Source of the DNA: Melastoma dodecandrum
Taxonomy: Eukaryota > Streptophyta > Magnoliopsida > Myrtales > Melastomataceae
Assembly (NCBI GenBank): GCA_029817715.1
Contig: JARUPY010000091.1
Coordinates: 1,302,001-1,366,000 of the forward strand
Length of the DNA stretch: 64,000 nt
Reading direction: 5' to 3'
Made by a program: the position numbers and the translations under genes. Under the pieces are notes generated by a model. The model was given only the letters and a program-made list of their open reading frames with translations. It ran no database searches and was not told where the DNA came from. This document shows positions 17,270 through 25,907 of this stretch, one piece after another. How positions within the stretch are numbered: position 1 is the stretch's first letter; each line of letters begins with the position of its first letter.

Positions 17270-18892
17270 TCAGCCCCTGAGCCCCGGCGCCTCCTGTCCC
17301 GTGCGCGCGACATATTCGGTGTAGCCGCCGCCGTAGGCGTGCACGCCGTCGGGCGTCAGCTCGCGCAGGCGGTTCGACAGCGCGGCCAAAAAGTGCCGGT
17401 CGTGCGAGACGAAGAGCATCGTGCCCTCATAACGGGCCAGCGCCTTGATCAGCATCTCCTTGGTCGCGATGTCGAGATGGTTGGTCGGCTCGTCGAGCAC
17501 CAAAAAGTTTGGCGGATCGAACAGCATCTTGGCCATCACGAGCCGCGCCTTCTCGCCGCCCGACAGCACCCGGCAGCGCTTCTCGACGTCGTCGCCGGAA
17601 AAGCCGAAACACCCGGCCAGCGCCCGCAGCGATCCTTGATTCGCCTGCGGAAACGACGACTCCAGATCCTCAAAAATCGTCGCCTCGCCGTCGAGCAGCT
17701 CCATCGAATGCTGCGCGAAATAGCCGAGCTTGACGCTGGCGCCGAGCGCCACCGTGCCGGCGTCCGGCGTCGTGGTGGCGGTGACGAGCTTCAGGAGCGT
17801 CGACTTGCCGGCGCCGTTCACCCCCATCACGCACCAGCGCTCCTTGCGCTGCACGGAGAAGTCGAGGCTTTCGTAGATCGTGCGCGAGCCGTAGCGCTTC
17901 TCGACGCGCTTCAGCGCGACGACGTCGTCGCCGGAACGCGGCGCCGGCGGAAAGTCGAAGGCCACCGTCTGGCGCCGGCGCGGCGGCTCGACGCGCTCGA
18001 TCTTGTCGAGCTTCTTGACCCGGCTCTGCACCTGCGCGGCATGCGAGGCGCGCGCCTTGAAGCGCTCGATGAACTTGATCTCCTTGGCCAGCATCGCCTG
18101 CTGGCGCTCGAACTGCGCCTGCTGCTGCGACTCAGCCATCGCGCGCTGCTGCTCGTAGAAGGCGTAGTCGCCGGAATAGGTGGTGAGCGCACCGCCGTCG
18201 ATCTCGACGATCTTGTTGACGATGCGGTTCATGAACTCGCGATCGTGCGAGGTCATCAGCAGCGCGCCGTCGAAGCCCTTGAGGAAGGTCTCCAACCAGA
18301 TCAGGCTTTCGAGGTCGAGATGGTTCGAGGGCTCGTCGAGCAGCATGACGTCGGGCGCCATCAGCAGGATTCGGGCGAGCGCGACGCGCATCTTCCAGCC
18401 GCCCGAGAGGTTGCCGACGTCGCCGTCGACCATCTCCTGGCTGAAGCCGAGGCCGGCGAGCACCTCCTGCGCTCGGCCCTCCAGCGAGTAGCCGTCGAGT
18501 TCCTCGAAGCGCGCCTGCACCTCGCCGTAGCGCGCGACGAGCGCGTCCATCTCGTCGGCACGATCCGGGTCGGCGAAGGCCGCCTCGATCCCCTTCATCT
18601 CCGCCGCGACGGCGCCGAGCGGGCCCGCGCCGTCCATCGTCTCGGCGAGCACGCTGCGGCCGGCCATCTCGCCGACGTCCTGGCTGAAATAGCCGATGGT
18701 GATGCCGCGGTCGCTCGACACCTGTCCCTCGTCCGGCGGCTCCTCGCCGGTGATCATCCGGAACAGCGTCGTCTTGCCGGCGCCGTTCGGGCCGACCAGC
18801 CCGATCTTCTCGCCCTTGTTGAGTGCGGCCGAGGCCTCGATGAAGAGGATCTGCTTGCCGTTCTGCTTGCCGATCTTGTCGAGGCGGATCAT
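17270..18892 (-). CDS. ABC-F family ribosome-associated ATPase
   Basis: A 540-residue soluble protein of two ABC domains without membrane parts. The first has Walker A GPNGAGKTT, signature LSGGWKMR and Walker B MLLDEPSNHLDL; the second GVNGAGKST, LSGGEKAR and LVLDEPTNHLDI. Between them is a charged helical linker (about residues 240-320) with the glutamine-rich stretch EQQRAMAESQQQAQFERQQ, the ABC-F interdomain region that reaches the ribosomal P site. Members act as translation factors on stalled ribosomes. The exact subgroup (YbiT, YheS, Uup or other) is not resolved. It is a single-gene unit with 217 bp of empty sequence downstream. Confidence 0.9.
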   Translation of the reverse strand: MIRLDKIGKQNGKQILFIEASAALNKGEKIGLVGPNGAGKTTLFRMITGEEPPDEGQVSSDRGITIGYFSQDVGEMAGRSVLAETMDGAGPLGAVAAEMKGIEAAFADPDRADEMDALVARYGEVQARFEELDGYSLEGRAQEVLAGLGFSQEMVDGDVGNLSGGWKMRVALARILLMAPDVMLLDEPSNHLDLESLIWLETFLKGFDGALLMTSHDREFMNRIVNKIVEIDGGALTTYSGDYAFYEQQRAMAESQQQAQFERQQAMLAKEIKFIERFKARASHAAQVQSRVKKLDKIERVEPPRRRQTVAFDFPPAPRSGDDVVALKRVEKRYGSRTIYESLDFSVQRKERWCVMGVNGAGKSTLLKLVTATTTPDAGTVALGASVKLGYFAQHSMELLDGEATIFEDLESSFPQANQGSLRALAGCFGFSGDDVEKRCRVLSGGEKARLVMAKMLFDPPNFLVLDEPTNHLDIATKEMLIKALARYEGTMLFVSHDRHFLAALSNRLRELTPDGVHAYGGGYTEYVARTGQEAPGLRG

Positions 18893-19088
18893 GAGGGCTC
18901 TGTCGTCGGGAGGCGCGTCCGCTTAGGCCATGTTGCGGCGCGGCGAAAGGCCCGGAGGCGCAGGCGGCAGCCCGGCAACACAAGGGTCTCCGCACCCACC
19001 TCGAGACGCTTTGCCTCCCGACGTCACGGCCCGGCGTTTCTTGCTAAGGCCGGCGGCCACGGATAGGCTGATTCATCGCCGGGATCTT

Positions 19089-19146
19089 CAGAGCACCGAC
19101 GCCTGAGAGACACGTGCGCTCCCGCTCCCCAGCAGAGGACGCACGC
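19089..19146 (+). repeat. upstream block duplicated before two DUF6894 genes, copy 1
   Basis: CAGAGC, CGACG, CTGAGAG and CGCTCCCGCTCCC occur here in the same order and nearly the same spacing as at 19429-19489, each block ending at a DUF6894 start codon. The duplication therefore covers the promoter or leader as well as the coding part. Confidence 0.65.
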
Positions 19147-19362
19147 ATGCCCCGCTACTTCTTCCACGTGTTCGACGGCGCCGATTCGTTCGATAGCGTC
19201 GGCACGGTGTTCGAGCATATCCGCGACGTACGGCTGCACATGCTGGCGATCGCCCGCGCCGCCATCGAGGGCGTCGACTCGCAGAAGGCGACGTGGTCGA
19301 TCGAGGCGTTCGACGAGCGCGGCAAGATCGTCGGCTCGCTGGATTTCGGCCTGCTCACCTGA
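19147..19362 (+). CDS. small DUF6894-family protein, copy 1
   Basis: A 71-residue protein starting MPRYFFHVFDG, the signature start of DUF6894 proteins, which are small, often multicopy and of unknown function in Rhizobiales. I start at the ATG at 19147 because homologous residues begin there; an ATG-less extension to 19114 adds only basic residues. The acidic phenylalanine-rich start is followed by a helix-like middle and VDSQKATWSIEAFDERG. It lies 127 nt before a paralogue that shares its start and upstream block. Confidence 0.7.
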   Translation: MPRYFFHVFDGADSFDSVGTVFEHIRDVRLHMLAIARAAIEGVDSQKATWSIEAFDERGKIVGSLDFGLLT

Positions 19363-19428
19363 TCGCGACAAAGCACGTCAGGAACTTCTCGCAGACCGCG
19401 CGCTTTGCCCGCATCGTCGGCAGAACCA

Positions 19429-19489
19429 CAGAGCGTCGACGGCTGAGAGTTCCGCTTCGCTCCCGCTCCCGAAATGACAGGAGCGTCAC
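19429..19489 (+). repeat. upstream block duplicated before two DUF6894 genes, copy 2
   Basis: Second copy of the block described at 19089-19146. Here an AGGAG sequence (19479-19483) sits just before the GTG start, giving this copy the better ribosome-binding site. Confidence 0.65.
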
Positions 19490-19711
19490 GTGCCCCGCTA
19501 CTATTTCGATGTCCACGACGGCCAGCGCTTCACCGACGAGCGCGGGCAGGAGTGCGCGGACCTCGAGGCCGCCCAAGGCGAGGCGATGGCGCGACTGTCT
19601 CGCCACCTGCAGAAGTGGCCGTGCAAGTGGAACGGCGGCATGTGGACGATGATCGTGCGCGACGACGGCGGCAATGCCGTGGCCACCCTCGTCATCAGCG
19701 CCCAGAGCTGA
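19490..19711 (+). CDS. small DUF6894-family protein, copy 2
   Basis: A 73-residue paralogue of the preceding gene, starting at GTG 19490 and reading PRYYFDVHDGQRFTDERGQEC, the canonical DUF6894 opening. The end, WTMIVRDDGGNAVATLVIS, forms the strands typical of the family. Function is unknown. The two copies have diverged strongly after the first 12 residues, so the duplication is old or under relaxed constraint. Confidence 0.75.
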   Translation: MPRYYFDVHDGQRFTDERGQECADLEAAQGEAMARLSRHLQKWPCKWNGGMWTMIVRDDGGNAVATLVISAQS

Positions 19712-19767
19712 ACCGCCGGGCGCGATGACGCACTTGCATCCGCCGCCGCCCGGTCTTTGGTGGAGAC

Positions 19768-20406
19768 GTGACCGCCGCCCCGCCCGAAGACCTCGCCACC
19801 CTTGCCGCCGACATCCGCGCCTGCCGCATCTGCCGCGACGCGCCGTTCGCCGGGCCGCCCCTGCCGCAGGAGCCGCGCCCGATCCTGCGCGTCGATCCTC
19901 GGGCCAGGATCCTGATCGCCAGCCAGGCGCCGGGCATCCGCGCGCATGTCGGTGAGAAGCCGTTCCTCGATCCCTCCGGCGACCGGCTGCGCGACTGGCT
20001 CGGGCTCGACCACGAGCGCTTCTACGACGGCTCGAAGATCCTGATCGCGCCGATGGGCTTCTGCTTTCCCGGCCACACGGCCGACAAGGGGGACCTGCCG
20101 CCGCGCAAGGAGTGCGCGCGCGTCTGGCACGACCGGCTGTTCGCGGCGATGCCGCAGGTCGAGCTCATCCTGGCGATCGGGCGCTACGCGCAGCTCTATC
20201 ATTACCGCCGCCTCGGCCGGCCGCTGCCGCCCGGTCTGACGCTCGACACGCTGGTGCGCGACTGGCGCGCCTATTCCGTGGGGACGCCGACCATCATCGC
20301 GCTGCCGCACCCCTCCTGGCGCAACAACGCCTGGCTGAAGCGCAACCCGTGGTTTTCCGCAGACGTGCTGCCGGCCCTGCGGCAGGCGGTGGCGGTGCTG
20401 ATGTGA
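19768..20406 (+). CDS. uracil-DNA glycosylase family protein, Fe-S type
   Basis: A 212-residue member of the UDG superfamily (COG1573). The active-site loop ASQAPG sits near residue 51 and the second motif LPHPSWRN near 190. Four cysteines, Cys19-x2-Cys22 and Cys99-x16-Cys116, have the spacing of the 4Fe-4S cluster of family 4/5 enzymes. The first motif has Gln-Ala-Pro-Gly where canonical family 4 has Glu-Ala-Pro-Gly, so its base specificity may differ. The start is GTG 19768 with GGAG just upstream. It may remove uracil or related lesions from DNA. Confidence 0.8.
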   Translation: MTAAPPEDLATLAADIRACRICRDAPFAGPPLPQEPRPILRVDPRARILIASQAPGIRAHVGEKPFLDPSGDRLRDWLGLDHERFYDGSKILIAPMGFCFPGHTADKGDLPPRKECARVWHDRLFAAMPQVELILAIGRYAQLYHYRRLGRPLPPGLTLDTLVRDWRAYSVGTPTIIALPHPSWRNNAWLKRNPWFSADVLPALRQAVAVLM

Positions 20407-20412
20407 AGGCCC

Positions 20413-21078
20413 TCAGAACACCGGCGGCGGCGCATCCTCCGGCGGCTTGATGGGCGGCGCCGACTTCGGCAGCACGTGCGGCGGCAGGTCCTGCAGCGCG
20501 TAGGTCGCGCGGCCGTCCGCGCCCACTGTGCGCTGGAAGAGGTGCGCGCCGCCGTTGCGGATGTCGAGCTTCATCATGTCGGCGTCCGATAGGCCGAGCA
20601 GCTCGGCGGTCATCGCGCGGATGGCGCCCATGTGCGAGAAGGCGAGCACGTCGGCGCGATATAGGATCGGCGCGATGTCGTAGAGGAAGCCGCGCACGCG
20701 CAGCCGCGCGTTGATCGCGCTCTCCGAGCCGTTGCCCGCGAAGGTCGCGTCGCTGTCCATGCGCGGATCGTAGGCGGTGCCGTAGTCGCGCTCGTTGAGG
20801 TCGGCGCGGATGCGCGGCACGAGCGAGAGCAGGCCCATCTGGTCGAGCACGATGCGCGCGGTCTGCTGGGCGCGGAAATATTCCGACGCGTAGACCTCCA
20901 GCGTGAAGTCGCCCGGCCGCAGCCAGCGCGGCTCGAGCTGCGCCAGCGCCTGGCCGGTGCTCAGCGCCTGCCGGATGCCGTTCGTCGTCAAACAAAGCGC
21001 GCTGTCGTGGTAGGAATAGAAGACATTGTCCTCGTTGCCGGTGCTGCCGCCGTGGCGGACCAGAAGCAACCTGTTCAT
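20413..21078 (-). CDS. histidine phosphatase (phosphoglycerate mutase-like) family protein
   Basis: A 221-residue protein with the phosphohistidine motif LLVRHGGSTGNE at residues 4-15; the usual ARHGET-type glutamate is changed to Ser, which also occurs in phosphatase rather than mutase members. Supporting residues are YASEYFRAQQTARI, the acid/base region LNERDYG, and the second catalytic His in AFSHMGAIRAMTAELL. I start at ATG 21078, preceded by GGGAGG; the open frame extends further upstream but without family sequence. The substrate is unknown. The C-terminus is proline-rich. Confidence 0.8.
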   Translation of the reverse strand: MNRLLLVRHGGSTGNEDNVFYSYHDSALCLTTNGIRQALSTGQALAQLEPRWLRPGDFTLEVYASEYFRAQQTARIVLDQMGLLSLVPRIRADLNERDYGTAYDPRMDSDATFAGNGSESAINARLRVRGFLYDIAPILYRADVLAFSHMGAIRAMTAELLGLSDADMMKLDIRNGGAHLFQRTVGADGRATYALQDLPPHVLPKSAPPIKPPEDAPPPVF

Positions 21079-21261
21079 CGACGCCTCCCGGCTAAATGGG
21101 ATCTGCGGGCGACGAAACCCGCACCAGGCCGAGCTAAGCGCGGCTCCATGACAACCCGGCGTCGAGACCGGGCCTCTCGTCTCATGCTTAAGTCTCACGA
21201 AGCGCGCGACGGGCTCGGGCCGCGCCCCACAAACGCGCGGTTTCTCCCGTCAGTGCCTGGC

Positions 21262-23598
21262 ATGCGCCGCCTGGTCCTCGCGCTTGCCTGCCTCGTCGCC
21301 GTCGCATCCGCCACCCCCGGGGCGGCGGCGCAGCGGCTGGCGCTCGTCATCGGCAACGCTGCTTACGCCGGCCACCCGCTTGCCACTGCGGCGGCGGACG
21401 CCGGCCTCGTCGCGCAGGCGCTCTCCCAGGCCGGCTATGCGGTGACGGCCGCCCACGACCTCGACGCCAAGGGCCTGCGCGCGGCGCTGCACGCGTTCGC
21501 CGATGCGGCCCGCGACGCGGGGCCCGACGCCACGATTTTCGTCTATCTCGCCGGCGACGGCGTGCAGTACGACGGCAACAATTACATGGTCCCCGTCGAC
21601 GCCGCGCTCGTGCACGACGACGACGTGCCGCTGCAATGCGCCGACCTCGACGATTTCCTGCGCGCGCTCGCGGCGGCGCCGGCCAAGGCGCGCGTCGTCC
21701 TCCTCGATCTCGCGCGCGAGAGCCCGCTCGCGCCGACCGACGAGATGCCGCTGGCGCCGGGCCTCGCGCTCGTCGCCCCGGCGAAGGACATGATGGTCGG
21801 CTTCGCCGCGGCGCCGGGCCAGGTTGCGCCGCCGAGCCTGCTGCCCTACGGGCCCTATGCCCGCGCCCTCGCCGAGGCGCTCGGCCCGCGGCGGCCGGAT
21901 GCGCCTTCACCCAGCATGGGCGTCCTCCTCGAGCGGGTCAGGCTGCGCGTCGCGACGCTCACCAACGGCGCACAAGTGCCGTGGAGCGCCGGGGGCCTGT
22001 CGAGCGACCCGGCGCCGGTCGACCGCCTGCCGCCCGGCACCCAGCCGGCCGAGGTCGCCTTCGCCGCGGCGCTCGCCCGCGACTCGCTCGACGGCTACGC
22101 GGACTTTTTGCGCGCGGTGCCGGACGGCCCCTTGGCGGCCCGCGTGCGCGTGCTGCTCGCGCTGCGCCGCGAGGCCGCCATCTGGCAGGCAGTCGCCGCG
22201 GCGGACGATCCGCGCGCCGCCTGGACCTACATGCGGCGCTATCCGCGCGGGCCGCACCGCTTCGACGCGCGCCGCCGGCTCGCGGCGCTCAAGGCGCAGC
22301 TCGAGCCGCCGCCCCGCTTCGATCCCGTCGTCTTCGACGTCCCGCCGCCCGCCGAGAGCGAGCTCGCCCTCCTCGCGCATCCGCGCGAGGCGGAACGTGG
22401 GCTGCCGCCGATGCCGGCGCCCCCCGTCGCGCTGCTGCCGCCGGCCGATGCCGCCTATTACGACGGCCTGCCGATGCCGACGCCCGCCCCGCGCGGGCTG
22501 CTGCCCATCGCGCTCCCGCTCCCGCAGGATCCCGGCGTCGAAGCGGGGCGGATCACGCAGACCGGGACGGACGGCGACGAGATCGTCGGCGAGACGAGCG
22601 TGGCGCCGGACGGCGCGAGCACGCTGACCCTGTCGGACGCCAAGGGCCCCTTCCTGATCTTCGCAACCCATCTCGAGGCGAGCGGCGCGCAGGTGACGAT
22701 CGAGACCGGACCGAAGGGCGACGTGAAGTCGCGCACGACGACGACGCGCGCCGGCGACGCGACGACGATGGTGCTCGCCGAGCCGAAGGGCGCCGCCCTG
22801 ATGCGCATCGTCGCGCGCGACGAGCCCGACGGCACGCGCCTGACCCGCGTGATGGACGGCGACGATACCCTACTCGCCGCCTGGCGGCGGGACGCGGCCG
22901 GCGTGGTCGTCGCCAGCGAAGCGCTGAGGGAGCCGCCGCCTCTCGCGCCGGTCGCCGCGGCGGTGCCGGCCGCCCCGACCTCGCCGACGACCGCCGTTCC
23001 CGCGGTGCCGACCCCGCCGCTGCATCCCACGACGACACCGCCGCAGCAGGCGCTCGTGCCGCTCGCGCCACCGCCGCCATTACCTGCGCCGGCCAAGCCG
23101 GCCGCGCCGTCCGCAGCGCCAGCGCCGCCGGCCGCCGCGCCAAAGCCTGCGCAACAGGCGGTGTCCCCGCCGACGGCGCCGGCCGCCACCCCGCCGCAAC
23201 CCTCCCCGGTGGCGCCGGCGCCATCGACTCCGACCCCGGCAAAGCCGGCCGCCCCGTTTCCGCCACCGAACCCTCCGGCTGCGGCGCCGCCACTTGCGCC
23301 ACCACCGGCTCCGCTACCGCCGCCGGCCGCACCGCCGGTGCCTGCTCCCGTGCCGACTGCGCCCGCTCCTGTCGCGCCGGCGCCTGAGCCGCCCGCGCCA
23401 CCACCCGAACCACCCGCGCCGCCGGCCCGCGTCCCGCTGCCGCCCTCGCGTCCCTCCGAGCTTGCGGCGGCCTCGCATCGCGTGCCGGCCCGCAGGCCAG
23501 GCGCCGGCAGGCCAGCCCCGCCGCCGAAGGCCAAGCCGCATCCGAAGCCGGCGCCCGCCCGTCACAAAGGGAAAGCGGCCCGCCCGAAGCGGAGCTGA
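21262..23598 (+). CDS. secreted caspase-fold (peptidase C14) protein lacking catalytic residues, with long Pro/Ala-rich tail
   Basis: A 778-residue protein. Residues 1-23 are a signal peptide (cleavage after AAA). Residues 25-220 read as a caspase/metacaspase p20-like fold: RLALVIGNAAY, then VYLAGDGVQYDGNNYMVPVDA, where the catalytic His of the family SGHG motif is Asp99, and VVLLDLARESP, where the catalytic Cys of DACR is Ala151. So both members of the dyad are absent and it is probably a pseudo-protease. A helical middle follows (residues 270-360), then a beta-rich part near 430-550. Residues about 555-780 are Pro/Ala repeats with a basic end (KPHPKPAPARHKGKAARPKRS), possibly cell-wall anchoring. 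Function unknown. Confidence 0.8.
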   Translation: MRRLVLALACLVAVASATPGAAAQRLALVIGNAAYAGHPLATAAADAGLVAQALSQAGYAVTAAHDLDAKGLRAALHAFADAARDAGPDATIFVYLAGDGVQYDGNNYMVPVDAALVHDDDVPLQCADLDDFLRALAAAPAKARVVLLDLARESPLAPTDEMPLAPGLALVAPAKDMMVGFAAAPGQVAPPSLLPYGPYARALAEALGPRRPDAPSPSMGVLLERVRLRVATLTNGAQVPWSAGGLSSDPAPVDRLPPGTQPAEVAFAAALARDSLDGYADFLRAVPDGPLAARVRVLLALRREAAIWQAVAAADDPRAAWTYMRRYPRGPHRFDARRRLAALKAQLEPPPRFDPVVFDVPPPAESELALLAHPREAERGLPPMPAPPVALLPPADAAYYDGLPMPTPAPRGLLPIALPLPQDPGVEAGRITQTGTDGDEIVGETSVAPDGASTLTLSDAKGPFLIFATHLEASGAQVTIETGPKGDVKSRTTTTRAGDATTMVLAEPKGAALMRIVARDEPDGTRLTRVMDGDDTLLAAWRRDAAGVVVASEALREPPPLAPVAAAVPAAPTSPTTAVPAVPTPPLHPTTTPPQQALVPLAPPPPLPAPAKPAAPSAAPAPPAAAPKPAQQAVSPPTAPAATPPQPSPVAPAPSTPTPAKPAAPFPPPNPPAAAPPLAPPPAPLPPPAAPPVPAPVPTAPAPVAPAPEPPAPPPEPPAPPARVPLPPSRPSELAAASHRVPARRPGAGRPAPPPKAKPHPKPAPARHKGKAARPKRS

Positions 23599-23680
23599 CC
23601 CCCGCGCGAACCGCCGCTGCGAGTCTTAAGCTCTTGAACATCCGACTGTGCGAGGCTTATTCTGACAACCCGTGTTGCTC

Positions 23681-23698
23681 CGCCGCACCAGTGCGGCG
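23681..23698 (+). other. perfect 8-bp stem-loop in the ppx leader
   Basis: CGCCGCAC, loop CA, GTGCGGCG lies 27 nt before the ppx start. It has no following T-run, so it is more likely an mRNA leader structure or a protein-binding dyad than a terminator. The role is unknown. Confidence 0.4.
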
Positions 23699-23725
23699 CT
23701 GTGACACCCGAGGAGCCCCGCCCGC

Positions 23726-24883
23726 ATGGACCGGTCCGAGCCAGGTATCGACGCGACGGGGTCCAGCTACGGCGCGACCTCCGGCGGCGACTGCGCCTTC
23801 GACGCGGGCGGCCTGCGCATCCTGCGCCAGCCGGTGGCGCCTGCGCCGCAGCCTTTCGAGACGCGGCCGCGCCAGGGACCTGTCTATGCGGCGCTCGACC
23901 TCGGCACCAACAATTGCCGCCTGCTCATCGCCCGCCGTCCGCTGCCGGGCCAGGATCCGGGCGCGTTCCGCATCATCGACAGCTTCTGCCGCATCGTGCG
24001 CCTCGGCGAAGGCGTTTCGCGCGAGGGCCGCCTGGCCGAGAGCGCGATCGACCGTACGATCGCGGCCTTGCGGATCTGCCGCGAGAAGATGCGCGCCCGC
24101 CACGTCAGCCGCGCCCGCCTCGTCGCCACCGAGGCCTGCCGCGCCGCCGCCAACAGCGGCGAGTTCCTGGAGCGCGTGCACGCCGCGACCGGGCTGACGC
24201 TCGAGATCGTCGACCGCGAGACCGAGGCCATGCTGGCCACCGCCGGCTGCGCCAGCCTCGCCGACCCGGAGGCCGACGGCGTCGTGCTGTTCGACATCGG
24301 CGGCGGCTCGTCGGAGATCGTCTGGCTCGACAAAGCCCGCGCGGGCGCGTCGCAAGACGATGCGGCGCTGCGCGCACGGGTGCGCGCCTGGGACTCGATG
24401 AAGCTCGGCGTCGTCAGCCTCGCCGAGAAGTTCGGCGGCCAGATCGTGACGCCCGACGTCTACGAGGCCATGGTCGACCATGTGCTCGGCGCGCTCGCGC
24501 CCTTCGCCGCGCAGGTGGCCGGAGCGCCGCGCGGCACCCGCTTCCACCTGCTCGGCACCTCGGGCACGGTGACGACGATCGCCGGCGTCTACCTCGGCCT
24601 GCCGCGCTACGACCGCCGCAAGGTCGACGGGCTCTGGATGAACGAGGCCGACATCGCCGACACGGTGGCGACCCTGCGCGGCATGTCCTACGAGGAGCGG
24701 GTGCTGAACGGCTGCATCGGCGCCGACCGCGCCGATCTCGTGCTCGCCGGCTGCGCCATCTTCGAGGCCATCCGCCGGACCTTCCCGGCCGAGCGCGTGC
24801 GTATCGCCGACCGCGGCCTGCGCGAGGGCATCCTCATGCAGCTGATGGCCACGGACCGGATGTGGTCGCACGACGGGTATTGA
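23726..24883 (+). CDS. ppx: exopolyphosphatase / guanosine pentaphosphatase, Ppx/GppA family
   Basis: Hydrolyses terminal phosphates of polyphosphate, or pppGpp to ppGpp. The 385-residue protein has a 50-residue non-conserved leader, then the ASKHA phosphate-1 motif [16 protein letters not shown], the region [11 protein letters not shown], the catalytic-Glu region [13 protein letters not shown], and the phosphate-2 motif [15 protein letters not shown]. It lacks the C-terminal HD domain of E. coli Ppx, as usual in alphaproteobacteria. It lies 20 nt before rlmE, a frequent pairing in rhizobia. Phosphate genes lie about 9 kb away, so a shared role in phosphate storage is possible. Confidence 0.88.
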   Translation: MDRSEPGIDATGSSYGATSGGDCAFDAGGLRILRQPVAPAPQPFETRPRQGPVYAALDLGTNNCRLLIARRPLPGQDPGAFRIIDSFCRIVRLGEGVSREGRLAESAIDRTIAALRICREKMRARHVSRARLVATEACRAAANSGEFLERVHAATGLTLEIVDRETEAMLATAGCASLADPEADGVVLFDIGGGSSEIVWLDKARAGASQDDAALRARVRAWDSMKLGVVSLAEKFGGQIVTPDVYEAMVDHVLGALAPFAAQVAGAPRGTRFHLLGTSGTVTTIAGVYLGLPRYDRRKVDGLWMNEADIADTVATLRGMSYEERVLNGCIGADRADLVLAGCAIFEAIRRTFPAERVRIADRGLREGILMQLMATDRMWSHDGY

Positions 24884-24903
24884 AACCAGATGGGACATTC
24901 CTG

Positions 24904-25572
24904 ATGGCACCGCGCGGCGAGCTGAAGACGCGGGTCAAGACCGCGCGCAAGCGCTCGCTCTCCTCCACCCTCTGGCTCGAGCGCCAGCTGAACGACCCCT
25001 ACGTGCAGCAGGCCAAGCGCGACGGCTATCGTTCGCGCGCCGCCTACAAGCTCCTCGAGATCGACAAGCGCTACCGCATCCTGAAGAGCGGCCAGCGCAT
25101 CCTCGACCTCGGCGCCGCGCCGGGCGGCTGGGCGCAGGTCGCGGCCGAGAAGGTCGGCGTGGCGAACGGCAAGGGCCAGATCGTCGGCATCGACCTCTTG
25201 CCGATCGACCCGCTCGCCGGCGTCACCTTCGAGGTGCTCGACTTCCTCGCGCCCGAGGCCCCCGAGCGTCTCAAGGAATTGATGGGCGGCCCGGCCGACC
25301 TCGTGCTCTCCGACATGGCCGCCAACACGACCGGCCACAAGAAGACCGACCATCTGCGCATCATGGGCCTGCTCGAGCTGGCGATCGACTTCGCCTGCGA
25401 GGTGCTGGCCAAGGACGGCGCCTTCCTCGCCAAGGTCTTCCAGGGCGGCACCGAGGGCGAGCTGCTCAAGCGTTTGAAGACGGACTTTGCGGTGGTGCAT
25501 CACGTCAAGCCGGAAGCGAGCCGCGCGGGCTCGGCGGAACTCTACGTGCTCGCGGTGGGCTTCCGCGGCTGA
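24904..25572 (+). CDS. rlmE: 23S rRNA Um2552 2'-O-methyltransferase RlmE (FtsJ)
   Basis: Methylates the ribose of U2552 in the A loop of 23S rRNA during late 50S assembly, using S-adenosylmethionine. The 222-residue protein has the SAM loop [19 protein letters not shown] and the K-D-K-E catalytic set: Lys in [11 protein letters not shown], Asp in [14 protein letters not shown], Lys in [10 protein letters not shown], and Glu in the C-terminal strand [12 protein letters not shown] basic 20-residue start helps RNA binding. The ATG at 24904 follows ppx by 20 nt. An antitoxin-like frame begins at or within its 3' end. Confidence 0.95.
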   Translation: MAPRGELKTRVKTARKRSLSSTLWLERQLNDPYVQQAKRDGYRSRAAYKLLEIDKRYRILKSGQRILDLGAAPGGWAQVAAEKVGVANGKGQIVGIDLLPIDPLAGVTFEVLDFLAPEAPERLKELMGGPADLVLSDMAANTTGHKKTDHLRIMGLLELAIDFACEVLAKDGAFLAKVFQGGTEGELLKRLKTDFAVVHHVKPEASRAGSAELYVLAVGFRG

Positions 25573-25634
25573 TCGGATCGCATATCGGCTCGAGCTTCGA
25601 CAGCTGGCTCGACGAGCAGGGACTCAGCGAGGAC

Positions 25635-25850
25635 GTGACGGCGGCGGCCATCAAATCCGTGATCGCCATGCAGATCGGCGCGGAGATGAAGAAGCACGGC
25701 CTCACCAAGGTGAGAATGGCGGAGCGGATGCAGACAAGCCGTGCCCAGCTCGACCGCTTGCTCGACCCCGACGCCGGCAACGTCACGTTGGAGACGCTTA
25801 TGCGCGCGGCAAAGGTCGTCGGCCGCAAGCTGCGGCTTGAGCTCGTTTGA
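25635..25850 (+). CDS. XRE-type antitoxin-like protein with uncertain start
   Basis: From GTG 25635 the product is 71 residues with a helix-turn-helix (LTKVRMAERMQTSRAQLDRLLDP) and the tail TLETLMRAAKVVGRKLRLELV, a HigA-like antitoxin pattern. The same frame reads family-like residues further upstream, HIGSSFDSWLDEQGLSED, back to about 25581, but that part has no ATG, GTG or TTG before it; only CTG 25569, inside the rlmE stop region, is available. So either a rare start is used, the first 20 residues are lost, or the 5' end was damaged when it landed next to rlmE. No toxin gene is adjacent, so it may be an orphan. Confidence 0.6.
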   Translation: MTAAAIKSVIAMQIGAEMKKHGLTKVRMAERMQTSRAQLDRLLDPDAGNVTLETLMRAAKVVGRKLRLELV

Positions 25851-25907
25851 ACGAGACCCAGTCTGGCGATGCGTGATCTGCAGCCGGAGGCGTACATGGC
25901 CCGGTGA

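Noticed and set aside
22950..23598. Pro/Ala codon repeats as a tandem DNA repeat or CRISPR-like array
   Set aside because: The periodicity is amino-acid composition of the caspase-like protein's tail, with no regular unit.
23681..23698. Intrinsic terminator after the caspase-like gene
   Set aside because: The stem is perfect but no T-run follows, and it lies within the ppx leader.
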